Part shown: positions 25,030-32,393 of the stretch, piece by piece
How positions within the stretch are numbered: the stretch's first letter is position 1
Layout of the letters: the number at the start of each line of letters is the position of its first letter
Source of the DNA: a candidate division KSB1 bacterium
Lineage (GTDB): Bacteria; Zhuqueibacterota; Zhuqueibacteria; Residuimicrobiales; Krinioviventaceae
Direction of reading: 5' to 3'
DNA length: 64,000 nt
NCBI GenBank assembly: GCA_034521575.1
Contig: JAXHMJ010000001.1
Location: 327,282-391,281 of the forward strand
Translations under genes and position numbers: made by a program
The notes under the pieces: generated by a model
What the model was told of the DNA's origin: nothing
Database searches by the model: none
The model's input: only the letters and a program-made list of their open reading frames with translations

Positions 25030-25220
25030 TGCCACTAATTAATGTTGTCATCGTTCTGATCGTAGTCGGTGTTCTTTTGTGGTTGATTAATCAGTACATA
25101 CCAATGCATCGCAAGATCAAAACGATCTTGAATGTTGTCGTGATCATCGCGGTGGTTTTGTGGCTGTTGAGTGCTTTTGGGGTGATCGGCTCCATGTCCA
25201 CTATCCGCATTGGCAGATGA
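25029..25220 (+). CDS. Thivi_2564-type small membrane protein
   Basis: 63 residues with two membrane helices (3-20 and 34-52) joined by a short loop, INQYIPMHRKIKTIL. This pattern is well kept in small proteins often found beside CsbD and other stress genes. The start codon shares a base with the stop codon of the preceding OmpA-type gene (TAATG), implying translational coupling. Function is unknown. Confidence 0.75.
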   Translation: MPLINVVIVLIVVGVLLWLINQYIPMHRKIKTILNVVVIIAVVLWLLSAFGVIGSMSTIRIGR

Positions 25221-25301
25221 CAATCAATTGAATGGCACCGCACCGGCCAATTTAGTGTCAGGCAGCATGAACATTTGAAAGTTCAAACCGAAGGAAAAGA
25301 T

Positions 25302-25534
25302 ATGAAATTAATCAAGCTGGTGTTGCTTCTGTGCAGGATGGTCGCTTTCCGCTAGTTGTGTCTCAGAATCAAGCGCCCTGGCACGTTCGTTTTCTCTGGC
25401 TGACCGGAGATGTGCCGGGCATCATCCTGCTGTTTTTAACCGCAGCCACAGGGTTTATCGCAGGAATTACTGCGACGCTTCTGGTGAAGCGTCGCGCAAA
25501 ACCACAACATAAAAATGAAAGTAATAACAAATGA
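25302..25534 (+). CDS. LapA-domain small membrane protein (frame break inside)
   Basis: ATG 25302 follows GAAGGAAAAGAT and reads MKLIKLVLLL; the frame then ends at 25353 after a one-base shift. The +2 frame carries the rest, SQNQAPWHVRFLWLTGDVPG and IILLFLTAATGFIAG, exactly the LapA (DUF1049) layout of two membrane helices around a QNQAPVxVRFLW loop. About 77 residues in total. LapA proteins of Gammaproteobacteria take part in regulating lipopolysaccharide assembly; here the role is open. It overlaps the next start codon by four bases. Confidence 0.7.
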
Positions 25535-26001
25535 AATACACAAAAACAAACCATTCTGTCTTGACGTGGATGTTAACCGCCATGCTCATAATAACAGTGA
25601 CAGGCTGTACAGATTTATCTAAAGACAAAACGTCGACAAAACAAATCAAACAAGAAACGCAGGATTTAATCAAGGCGCTTGGGACTTATACCGCCGATCA
25701 GCGGGAAGAAGCGATTGAAAGAACCAAAACGGCCTTGGACGACCTGGATAAACGCATCGATACACTGGAAACACGTATTAACAATAACTGGGATCAAATG
25801 AACAAGGACGCTCGTGAAAACGCCCGTGCTAACCTGGAAGCGCTGCGCAAGCAACGAACAGAGGTGGGCGATTGGTACAGCAGATTGAAAACCAGTTCTG
25901 CCGATGCCTGGGAGCATACAAAGAAAGGGTTTTCAGATGCATACAAGAATCTCAGTGATGCATGGGAAAAGTCTGAAAAAGAATTCGGCGCCAACAAATA
26001 A
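25531..26001 (+). CDS. Lipoprotein with long coiled coil
   Basis: 156 residues, ATG overlapping the preceding stop (ATGA). The leader ends in the lipobox TVTGC (Cys about 27). The rest is almost all helix: IKQETQDLIKALGTYTADQ, a heptad region with DDLDKRIDTLETRI and RANLEALRKQRTEVGDW, and the ending TKKGFSDAYKNLSDAWEK, which repeats a pattern also found in the next gene product. It looks like a membrane-tethered relative of the sll1863-type stress proteins. It probably forms an operon with 25302 and 26022. Confidence 0.7.
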   Translation: MKYTKTNHSVLTWMLTAMLIITVTGCTDLSKDKTSTKQIKQETQDLIKALGTYTADQREEAIERTKTALDDLDKRIDTLETRINNNWDQMNKDARENARANLEALRKQRTEVGDWYSRLKTSSADAWEHTKKGFSDAYKNLSDAWEKSEKEFGANK

Positions 26002-26021
26002 AATACTGAAAAGAGAAAGCA

Positions 26022-26301
26022 ATGAGTGAGAAAGAACTGTATCAGCAGAAAAAACAGGCTCAGTTGGACGAGTGGAAAGCAAAAGTAGAAAAGCTTAAGG
26101 CAAAGGCCTCTGGAGCCGGCGCTGACGCACATCTGGAATTGAACAAGCAGATCGAAGCACTAAAAGGCAAGATTGAGAGTGGAAAGAACAAGCTTGCTGA
26201 AATTGCGGACGCAAGTGAAGACTCGTGGGAGTCGATCAAAGACGGTGTGGAATCCGACAAAGTCTGCTTTCAGTGACGCAGCAGCAAATCACAAGAAATA
26301 A
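26022..26301 (+). CDS. sll1863-like coiled-coil stress protein
   Basis: Starts MSEKELYQQKKQAQLDEWKA, with the family pattern LDEW...KLKAKASGAGADAHLELNKQIEAL and DASEDSWESIKDGVE. The frame stops at 26276 (VCFQ), but a one-base shift near 26255 restores the expected ending KSAFSDAAANHKK with a stop at 26299-26301, so I extend the gene to there. Soluble, fully helical, about 92 residues. Function is unknown beyond association with stress. Spacing of 20 bases to the preceding lipoprotein gene supports one operon. Confidence 0.7.
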
Positions 26302-26305
26302 CGAC

Positions 26306-26355
26306 TGCCTAACGAATCGGTTACAGCGGTCGGCGCGAGCCCGACCGGGTAGGCA
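26306..26355. repeat. Nested inverted repeat (terminator or attC-like)
   Basis: Outer arms TGCCTA / TAGGCA and inner arms CGGTCGG / CCGACCG (26327-26333, 26341-26347) form a two-step hairpin followed by TTTTAT. It can end the operon before it. The outer GCCTAAC also resembles one end of an integron attC site, but no matching opposite end (GTTAGGC) is present. Confidence 0.5.
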
Positions 26356-26378
26356 TTTTATAACAAAAGGAGTTGATC

Positions 26379-27149
26379 GTGAAGAGAGTAGAAGGCAAGA
26401 TAGCTGTTGTTACGGGTGGCGCAGTAGGAATTGGTCGAGCAGCGTGTCTGCAATTGGCCAGAGAAGGAGCAAAGGTCGCTGTAACCGACATAGCGGATGA
26501 AGAGGGGCAAAAAGTAGTAGACACAATCTCGGAATTCGGTGGAATTGCAAAATACTGGCGTGTCGATACCTCGAATGAGGATAGCGTTAGCAGCGCTTTT
26601 TCCAATATTGCTCGTGAATTTGGCTCAATAAACATACTTGTTAACAACGCCGGTATCGCCGGAGCGAATAAACCTACTCATGAAATAACCAAAGAAGAAT
26701 GGGAAAAAGTCATCGATGTGAACGTCAGCGGTGTTTTCTTTTGTACCAAACATGCGATCCCATTCATGAAAAAATCTGGTGGCGGCAGCATCATTAACAT
26801 GTCTTCTATTTATGGAATCGTCGGCGCTGCGGACTTGCCGCCCTATCATGCATCCAAAGGGGCCGTTCGGCTGATGAGTAAGAATGATGCTCTGTTTTAT
26901 GCAAAGGACCATATTAGAGTCAATTCCATACATCCGGGCTTTATATGGACGCCACTTGTGGAGGGACTCGCTAAAGATTCACCAGAAGGAGTCAAGGCGT
27001 TCAGAGAGCAGCTTGATAGTCACCATCCCATTGGTCATGTCGGAGAGCCTGATGATATTGCCTATGGCGTGCTCTATCTTGCTTCTGATGAGTCTAAATT
27101 TATTACTGGAGCCGAGTTGGTTATCGATGGAGGCTATACCGCTCAATAA
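26379..27149 (+). CDS. Short-chain dehydrogenase/reductase
   Basis: 256 residues, intact. I chose GTG 26379, six bases after AAAAGGAG; a TTG two codons earlier abuts the site. The Rossmann motif TGGAVGIG is at 12-19, NNAG at 89-92, and the catalytic residues are Ser143, Tyr156 and Lys160 (YHASK). The NAD preference is suggested by Asp37 after the second strand (VAVTDIAD). The ending ITGAELVIDGGYTAQ is standard for classical SDRs of the glucose 1-dehydrogenase/3-oxoacyl reductase group. The substrate cannot be told. It is the only metabolic gene inside the envelope island and is flanked by a hairpin, so it may have been inserted. Confidence 0.88.
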   Translation: MKRVEGKIAVVTGGAVGIGRAACLQLAREGAKVAVTDIADEEGQKVVDTISEFGGIAKYWRVDTSNEDSVSSAFSNIAREFGSINILVNNAGIAGANKPTHEITKEEWEKVIDVNVSGVFFCTKHAIPFMKKSGGGSIINMSSIYGIVGAADLPPYHASKGAVRLMSKNDALFYAKDHIRVNSIHPGFIWTPLVEGLAKDSPEGVKAFREQLDSHHPIGHVGEPDDIAYGVLYLASDESKFITGAELVIDGGYTAQ

Positions 27150-27271
27150 AATTTTGGGCACCTGCTTGGGCCTAAAATGCAAATCCATCTAACGCTTTGA
27201 GCGCGGGCAATCAATAACGTTACGATGGAAATAATCAATTAATTTTATTTTAACTTTTTGGAGGTAACACC

Positions 27272-27707
27272 ATGAAAGCAAGAATAATTTTCATAGCCAT
27301 TATTATGCTGTTTGTAATGATTCAAGCGGGGCATGCGGGAGGGACAGAAGATATTCAAAAGTACTTTAATGAGACTGCAAACAAAGTAAAGGCAACGGAT
27401 GATCCGGTCGAAAAACGTGAAATACTCAACAAATCATTGCAAACCATGTCCCGGGCGCTGGAGAGAGTTGAAAGTTCCGGACTGATTTCGCAAAAAGATC
27501 GCGCTGGCATTGATCAATTCAAAGCGGCTCTTCAGGAGAAACAAGATGAGCTCGCGGGCATTAATGGCTATGCGCGGGTTGCCGATGCACAACTCAATAA
27601 TTTCTCTGATTATGTTGTTCAGGATATGGAGCAGGCTACGCTGGGAGTTTACCATCAGCTTGGTATCGGCGCTCTTGATCCTCATTGTTTTGATACTCAT
27701 CCTGTAG
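27272..27707 (+). CDS. Exported helical protein with C-terminal membrane helix
   Basis: ATG 27272 follows TTGGAGGTAACACC. A signal peptide (about 1-22, ending AGHAG) precedes a helical region (VKATDDPVEKREILNKSL, ERVESSGLISQKDRAGIDQF). Near 27645 the frame breaks: the first frame runs on into the following gene, whereas the +3 frame gives FTISLVSALLILIVLILIL and a stop at 27707, a typical C-terminal anchor. I therefore end the gene there. About 145 residues; no family recognised. Confidence 0.6.
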
Positions 27708-27745
27708 TCTTGTTGTCACCAGGCAAACATTTACAGGCTATTGAC

Positions 27746-28864
27746 ATGCATAGCTCAAACAACTTGTCTTTCACGAGTACCACGCAACCCTGCTCAATGC
27801 TTTTCGGGGTCGTCAGTTGCGTGGCGCTCGTATTATTTCTGTTTTCGTGCAGCTCCGTTCCTTTGATCCATAGGCAAACTGCGCTGGAGAAGGAGAGTGC
27901 ATTGCCACCGCCACACTACTCAATGGTATTTATTATCCACGGCGATGGTGACTATCTTTATCACGATACCGGCGGCCGTGCGCACAGAGCAGATGAGGAG
28001 GCTCTATTTGGGGCAATAAGTGTAGCGGTGCAAAATCCGCAAGCGGAGGTGTTCATTTTTCACCAAAAACCCAAAAGACATACGTTGTTATTTCCACGCC
28101 GTGATGGAAAATTTTATCACTATCGGAACGGACGGCTGCTCGCCAAAGAATCGTATTGGCGCGATCATGGATCATCCCGCTTCGATCCTGAAGCGGAGCT
28201 TTATCATCGTTTTCACCTGGGCGAGCAATCTCAATTGGTGAAATTGTTCTTTTACTTTGGTCATGAAATCCCTGAATTCGACCGAACAGGTTATGATGCA
28301 TCGTATCCGAAAAAGACGTTCGAGGTTCATGAGCTTGCCGATGGATTGAAGCGCATGACACGTGATTCCACAAAGTTCGATCTCCTCGTGCTCTCTACGT
28401 GTTTCGGCGGCACCCCTCACACCATTGCGGCGCTTGCTCCCTACACGCGTACCATCGTTGCTTCGCCGGGCAATCTTCACCTTTCCTACTTTTATCTTTG
28501 TCCATTTAAACGGTTGGATGTCGGTTTGCGAGATGGAGATGTGCCCCGGTTTGCAAAGAACTATGCGCGCCAGGCATTCGAACTATTGACTGAAGATATT
28601 CAGACAGCGGTCACTGTTGCCGTGTATGATGTGGATCGGGTGCAGGAATACGTGCAGTCCATTGACAGTGTTTACGATCAGACCTTGACCACATTGAAAG
28701 GGCGAAATCCGGTCTCTGTAGAGCGCTGCGATTGCGCCGAAGGTCCTGCAACCATGCAGCCTGGAATGAGCGAGGGCGTAGACGTCTTCTACCGACCGCC
28801 GCGTTTTGGACGCTCGAAGCACAAACGGAATCATTCCGGCTGGGAATGTTATAAGCTAAAGTAA
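27746..28864 (+). CDS. Clan CD (caspase/clostripain-fold) lipoprotein
   Basis: 372 residues from ATG 27746. The leader ends in the lipobox LFSC (Cys35), so the protein is anchored in a membrane. The body alternates strands and helices as in caspase-like folds: YSMVFIIHGDGDYL, AEVFIFHQKPKR, QLVKLFFYFGHEIPE, DLLVLSTCFGGTPHTIAAL, TRTIVASPGNLHLSYF. In clan CD the catalytic His and Cys follow successive strands. Candidates here are His in FGHE (28262-28264) and Cys in STCFGG (28400-28402), where C11 peptidases have DACLMG-like text. Apart from this I recognise no family. The apparent 530-codon frame from 27272 is an artefact joining it to the gene before. No strong ribosome binding site precedes 27746. 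Confidence 0.6.
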   Translation: MHSSNNLSFTSTTQPCSMLFGVVSCVALVLFLFSCSSVPLIHRQTALEKESALPPPHYSMVFIIHGDGDYLYHDTGGRAHRADEEALFGAISVAVQNPQAEVFIFHQKPKRHTLLFPRRDGKFYHYRNGRLLAKESYWRDHGSSRFDPEAELYHRFHLGEQSQLVKLFFYFGHEIPEFDRTGYDASYPKKTFEVHELADGLKRMTRDSTKFDLLVLSTCFGGTPHTIAALAPYTRTIVASPGNLHLSYFYLCPFKRLDVGLRDGDVPRFAKNYARQAFELLTEDIQTAVTVAVYDVDRVQEYVQSIDSVYDQTLTTLKGRNPVSVERCDCAEGPATMQPGMSEGVDVFYRPPRFGRSKHKRNHSGWECYKLK

Positions 28865-28907
28865 TCAATAGTCTATTGATCAATCACACAATCAGGAGAT
28901 GTGAACC

Positions 28908-29711
28908 ATGAAAAAGTTAAAAATCGGATTATTTAGCCTTTTGATTGCGGCGCTTCTACTACAATTTTGCAGCCTCGTGCCGCTCACCGGCAGGCGTCAA
29001 CTCTCTCTCGTTTCGGATTTTGACATGCTTTCCACGAGCTTTGTCCAGTACGACCAGTTTCTGAAAGAAAACAAGACAAGCACGAATTCGGCGGAGACAA
29101 AGCTGGTGAAAAGAGTCGGAAATCGCATCCAAAGCGCAGTGACTGGCTATTTCGCACAAAATAATTTATCTCAGGATCTTGATGGATTCGCGTGGGAATT
29201 CAACCTTATCGAAAACGAGCAAGTGAACGCCTGGTGCATGCCGGGGGGGAAAGTAGTCGTGTACTCGGGAATCCTGCCGATCACCCAAAATGAAGCCGGA
29301 TTGGCCGTGGTGGTGGCGCACGAGATCGCTCACGCCGTGGCCAAGCACAGCAACGAGCGGATGAGTCAGGCGCTGCTTGCCCAGTTTGGCGGACAGACGC
29401 TCTCGATGGCGCTCCAGCAGAAACCCGAGCAAACCCAGCAGATTTGGATGACGGTTTTCGGCGTCGGGGTTCAGCTTGGCGCGGTGCTGCCGTACAGCCG
29501 TCTTCAGGAGAGCGAGGCAGACCGTCTTGGATTAATTTTTATGGCAATGGCAGGATACGATCCCAACAGCGCCATCGGATTTTGGCAGCGTATGTCTCAG
29601 AACGCGGGCGCCAAACCGCCGGAGTTCCTGAGCACACACCCCTCCGACGCGAATCGGATCCGGAAAATAAAATCAGAGATAAAAGAGGCTATGACATATT
29701 ACAAAAAGTAG
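28908..29711 (+). CDS. M48 family metallopeptidase lipoprotein
   Basis: 267 residues, intact, start after CAGGAGATGTGAACC. Lipobox LLLQFC with Cys21. The zinc site is complete: H138-E-I-A-H142 in VVAHEIAHAVAKH and the third ligand Glu203 in ESEADRLG. The rest (YSGILPITQNEAGLA, STHPSDANRIRKI) follows the LoiP/BepA-like periplasmic proteases that remove misfolded outer-membrane proteins. That role fits a neighbourhood full of beta-barrel and OmpA genes. Confidence 0.9.
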   Translation: MKKLKIGLFSLLIAALLLQFCSLVPLTGRRQLSLVSDFDMLSTSFVQYDQFLKENKTSTNSAETKLVKRVGNRIQSAVTGYFAQNNLSQDLDGFAWEFNLIENEQVNAWCMPGGKVVVYSGILPITQNEAGLAVVVAHEIAHAVAKHSNERMSQALLAQFGGQTLSMALQQKPEQTQQIWMTVFGVGVQLGAVLPYSRLQESEADRLGLIFMAMAGYDPNSAIGFWQRMSQNAGAKPPEFLSTHPSDANRIRKIKSEIKEAMTYYKK

Positions 29712-29903
29712 TGACAAGTTGAAAAATGTCCATTTTCTTCGTATTCAGGTATTCAGTGGGTTGATCGTTCATGGATAAGGATGATAAATTGGTAGTCAAA
29801 AAGAATCAATTCTTTTTACACATCCCTTTGGCGGTTTGTCTTTACGGCTGGATTTGATATAAATAACAAAACGATTTTCATTCATTTAATAAGGAGATGT
29901 ATC

Positions 29904-30545
29904 ATGAGAACCTCTAGAATTTTTCAAACAGTTTTTATTGCAGGTGTGCTCCTGTGCTTTACGCTGCCGGCTACGGCCCAGTACCTCGGTATTCTGCAGT
30001 CCGCCGAGACAATGGAGCCTGGTATATTCAAGCTCGTGGCTGCCCCAATTATTGTACTCGGTAAGGACGGAGCCGATAACGAAATCGGATTTGCGGCTCG
30101 TGGAGGGTATGCATTCACCGAACAGTTCGACGTCGAAGCCAAGCTAGGTGTCTTCGATCAAGGTACTGTTATCGGCGTGGATGGCGAGTACTGGATTTTC
30201 AGAGGTGAAGATAATAATTCCCACATTGATTGCTCATTGACGGGAGGTGTCCACTGGATATCCGGTAAGGATAATAATTATGACACCATGGGGTTCGAAA
30301 TCACCCCGCAGTTGAGCGGGCACGTGACCGACAACCTGGAGTTGTGCGGGGCTTTGGATGCCTCGTTCGAGTCGATCCAGGATGCCCCGCCGGGAATCGA
30401 TGATTCATTCATGAGATTGCACCTTGTGCCTGGAATCGAGTACCGCCTGTCCAATGCACTCGACTTGGCTACCGAGTTCGGTATCGCAATCAACGACAAC
30501 TCGTCTCACTATGTGGGCGCCGGCATCACGTATTACATGCGTTGA
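29904..30545 (+). CDS. Outer-membrane beta-barrel protein
   Basis: 213 residues, intact, ATG after AATAAGGAGATGTATC. A signal peptide (1-25, ending ATAQY) is followed by alternating amphipathic strands with a barrel rhythm (EIGFAARGGYAFTEQFDVEA, YDTMGFEITPQLSGHVTDN, LVPGIEYRLSNALDLATEFG) and a C-terminal strand YVGAGITYYMR. The length fits an 8- to 10-stranded barrel. The family is not recognised. The gap before it (29712-29903) has no other gene. Confidence 0.75.
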   Translation: MRTSRIFQTVFIAGVLLCFTLPATAQYLGILQSAETMEPGIFKLVAAPIIVLGKDGADNEIGFAARGGYAFTEQFDVEAKLGVFDQGTVIGVDGEYWIFRGEDNNSHIDCSLTGGVHWISGKDNNYDTMGFEITPQLSGHVTDNLELCGALDASFESIQDAPPGIDDSFMRLHLVPGIEYRLSNALDLATEFGIAINDNSSHYVGAGITYYMR

Positions 30546-30606
30546 CAACGTATGATGAGAAAATTAAAATACTCAGAAAAGGCAAAAAAGATGAGGTGAA
30601 TACATT

Positions 30607-30762
30607 ATGAACGATACATGAGAAATCTACAAAGACACCGAAGGGTTCTGGCGTTGGCGGCGCACTGCCCCGAACGGCAATATCATCGGCGCTTCGACAC
30701 AAGCCTATCAGAACAAAATCGATTGCAAAGGGAACGCCCGTCGCAATGGATGGAAGGGTTAG
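30607..30762 (+). pseudogene. YegP-like (DUF1508) small protein with an in-frame TGA
   Basis: ATG 30607 follows GAGGTGAATACATT and reads MNDT, then TGA (30619-30621), then EIYKDTEGFWRWRRTAPNGN and IIGASTQAYQNKIDCKGNAR, ending NGWKG at 30762. The text after the stop is one DUF1508 unit (strand, Arg-rich strand, ANGxII turn, helix). The TGA sits where a Trp (TGG) would be natural in xTWEIYKD. A point mutation or a sequencing error would explain it. The remaining 30763-30895 carries no gene. Confidence 0.6.
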
Positions 30763-30895
30763 TTCTCAACCTCTCAGGATGCGTCCCGCCCAGAGCGGGA
30801 AGTTGCTGATATGGGAGTGAGCTAATCACCTTCAAGTGAACCGGTGGCAGCAGCACATATTTACGACTATTTATAATTAAAAAAAAGGTGACAAA

Positions 30896-31594
30896 ATGAG
30901 GCAAAAAGTGTTAAATGAAGAAAACGAGGAGATCAGAAAAAAGGCGTATGAGCTCTATGAGAAACATGGATTTAAGGACGGAAATGATTTTGTAGACTGG
31001 CTTGAAGCGGAAAAACAAACCAGAAAGCCCAAGGTGAAAAAGCAAACGACAAAACACTCCGGATCAACGCGTAATAAACAGTTAAAAAATATTCTTCTTG
31101 TTATTGTTGGTGTGCTCTGTGTAATCGTAGTGATTCTTTTACTAACGCTCTTGAAAAGCCCCAGAACGGAATTATCTGAAAAGAGCTTGTCCGAGTTAAA
31201 GGTCATGATGCTGGCGCTTGAGCCGAAGGAAAATGAAAAAGTAGTCGTCTTCGGTGACACGCATTTCGATTTTGACCAATTTACGCTTTCGGAGCAAGCA
31301 AAGAATTTGCTGGATGCAGATGTGAGGACATTGAAAGAAAATCCCCAAATACATGTCCGTATGGCTGGATACACTTCTGCCAAAGGAACGGAAGACGTCA
31401 ATCAACAAATGAGCGAAAAAAGAGCCGGTGCGGTCAGGGACTATCTGATCGAAAAAGGAATTGCACCGGAAAGAATCACGACAATCGGTTATGGCAGAAC
31501 AAAACCGGCATTGTATGAGGAGGAACCGGCTGACGTATTCTCAAAGGAAGCGCTGGCGAATATGCGTGTTCTTTTTCAAGTTGTCGTAAAGTAG
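30896..31594 (+). CDS. DUF2934 - membrane helix - OmpA domain protein
   Basis: 232 residues, intact; ATG after AAAAAAGGTGACAAA. Residues 9-42 (EIRKKAYELYEKHGF, DFVDWLEAEKQ) are a DUF2934 motif, which would be cytoplasmic. A basic linker leads to one membrane helix (about 62-83, ILLVIVGVLCVIVVILLL). The C-terminal OmpA domain (about 112-230) has THFDFDQFTLSEQAKNLLD, NQQMSEKRAGAVRDYLI and TTIGYGRTKP. The otherwise conserved Asp of the TD motif, which contacts diaminopimelate, is Ser (AGYTSAKG). The protein would link the inner membrane, rather than the outer, to peptidoglycan. Confidence 0.8.
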   Translation: MRQKVLNEENEEIRKKAYELYEKHGFKDGNDFVDWLEAEKQTRKPKVKKQTTKHSGSTRNKQLKNILLVIVGVLCVIVVILLLTLLKSPRTELSEKSLSELKVMMLALEPKENEKVVVFGDTHFDFDQFTLSEQAKNLLDADVRTLKENPQIHVRMAGYTSAKGTEDVNQQMSEKRAGAVRDYLIEKGIAPERITTIGYGRTKPALYEEEPADVFSKEALANMRVLFQVVVK

Positions 31595-31645
31595 AAACAA
31601 TAAAACATCATGTCTGGAATTTATTTGTGAACAGGAGGTAATTTT

Positions 31646-32185
31646 ATGTGGAAGAAAATGTTGCTGCTAATGGGACTGATCACAGCGCTGGTTGTCCCGG
31701 TGAATGCACAGAGCGTAAGTCTGGGTCCGCAGGTCGGCTATTATAAAGCCCAGGATGCTGATGCTAATTTTATGGGTGGAGTCGCCTGGCGATTCAAGTT
31801 CACTCCGATGCTTGGACTCGAAGCCTCCATCAACTATCGTCAGGAAAAATATGCCAATGACGCCTTGACGGTTCGGAGCTGGCCAATAATGGTGAGCGGT
31901 TTGATTTATCCAACCCCCCTTGCCTATGGAGCCATTGGCGCCGGGTGGTACAACACGACTATGGATTATGACCAGGAAAAATTCTCATTTCTTAAAGACG
32001 AGACCACACAGGAATTTGGCTGGCATTTTGGCGGCGGTACGGAACTGCCCGTCGGTTCAAATTTAAAATTGACCGGTGACATTCGCTATGTCTTTCTGGA
32101 TTACGATTTTAAGGAAATTCCGGGGAGCAGTAATCTGGAAAGCAACTTTTATGTTATCACCATTGGCTTACTCTTTGGTCTATAA
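31646..32185 (+). CDS. Outer-membrane beta-barrel protein, full-length copy
   Basis: 179 residues, ATG after ACAGGAGGTAATTTT. Signal peptide (1-21, ending VNAQS), then eight amphipathic strands (GPQVGYYKAQ, GGVAWRFKFTPMLGLEASIN, LAYGAIGAGWYNTTMD, EFGWHFGGGTELPVGSN, LTGDIRYVFLDYDF) and the C-terminal strand FYVITIGLLFGL. It resembles OmpW/OmpX-size barrels. A second copy without signal peptide is at 37979-38473; the shared part begins at 31729. Confidence 0.8.
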   Translation: MWKKMLLLMGLITALVVPVNAQSVSLGPQVGYYKAQDADANFMGGVAWRFKFTPMLGLEASINYRQEKYANDALTVRSWPIMVSGLIYPTPLAYGAIGAGWYNTTMDYDQEKFSFLKDETTQEFGWHFGGGTELPVGSNLKLTGDIRYVFLDYDFKEIPGSSNLESNFYVITIGLLFGL

Positions 32186-32191
32186 TCAATC

Positions 32192-32236
32192 GCAAAGCTG
32201 AGCGGATATGAAAGTTTGCTCAGCTTTGTTTTAATT
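32192..32236 (+). terminator. Rho-independent terminator
   Basis: Stem GCAAAGCTGAGC / GCTCAGCTTTGT followed by TTTAATT, just behind the barrel gene. It is repeated at 38480-38524 in copy 2. Confidence 0.75.
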
Positions 32237-32393
32237 GCTCTATGAATAGGTAGTCATTTTACAGTAAGGAGGTAAGACCGAAAAAAGATCGTGACCCGGA
32301 CCGCCAAACCGTCTTGAGCACGAATAAACTCTAAATGCAGAAATGGCGGCGGTGAAAATTTTCATACACTTGAAAAATCCAAAGGAGACAATC

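Noticed and set aside
26306..26355. Integron attC site
   Set aside because: Only one of the two conserved ends is present and no integrase lies nearby. The structure with following T-run fits a terminator as well.
27272..28864. One 530-residue protein
   Set aside because: The frame joins a helical exported protein and a lipoprotein after a frame break. The natural membrane-anchored end of the first protein is found in another frame at 27707, and the second has its own lipoprotein signal.
30607..30621. TGA as a Trp codon in this organism
   Set aside because: Many well-supported genes in the window stop at TGA at the expected place, so a general code change is not tenable. A local error or mutation is preferred.
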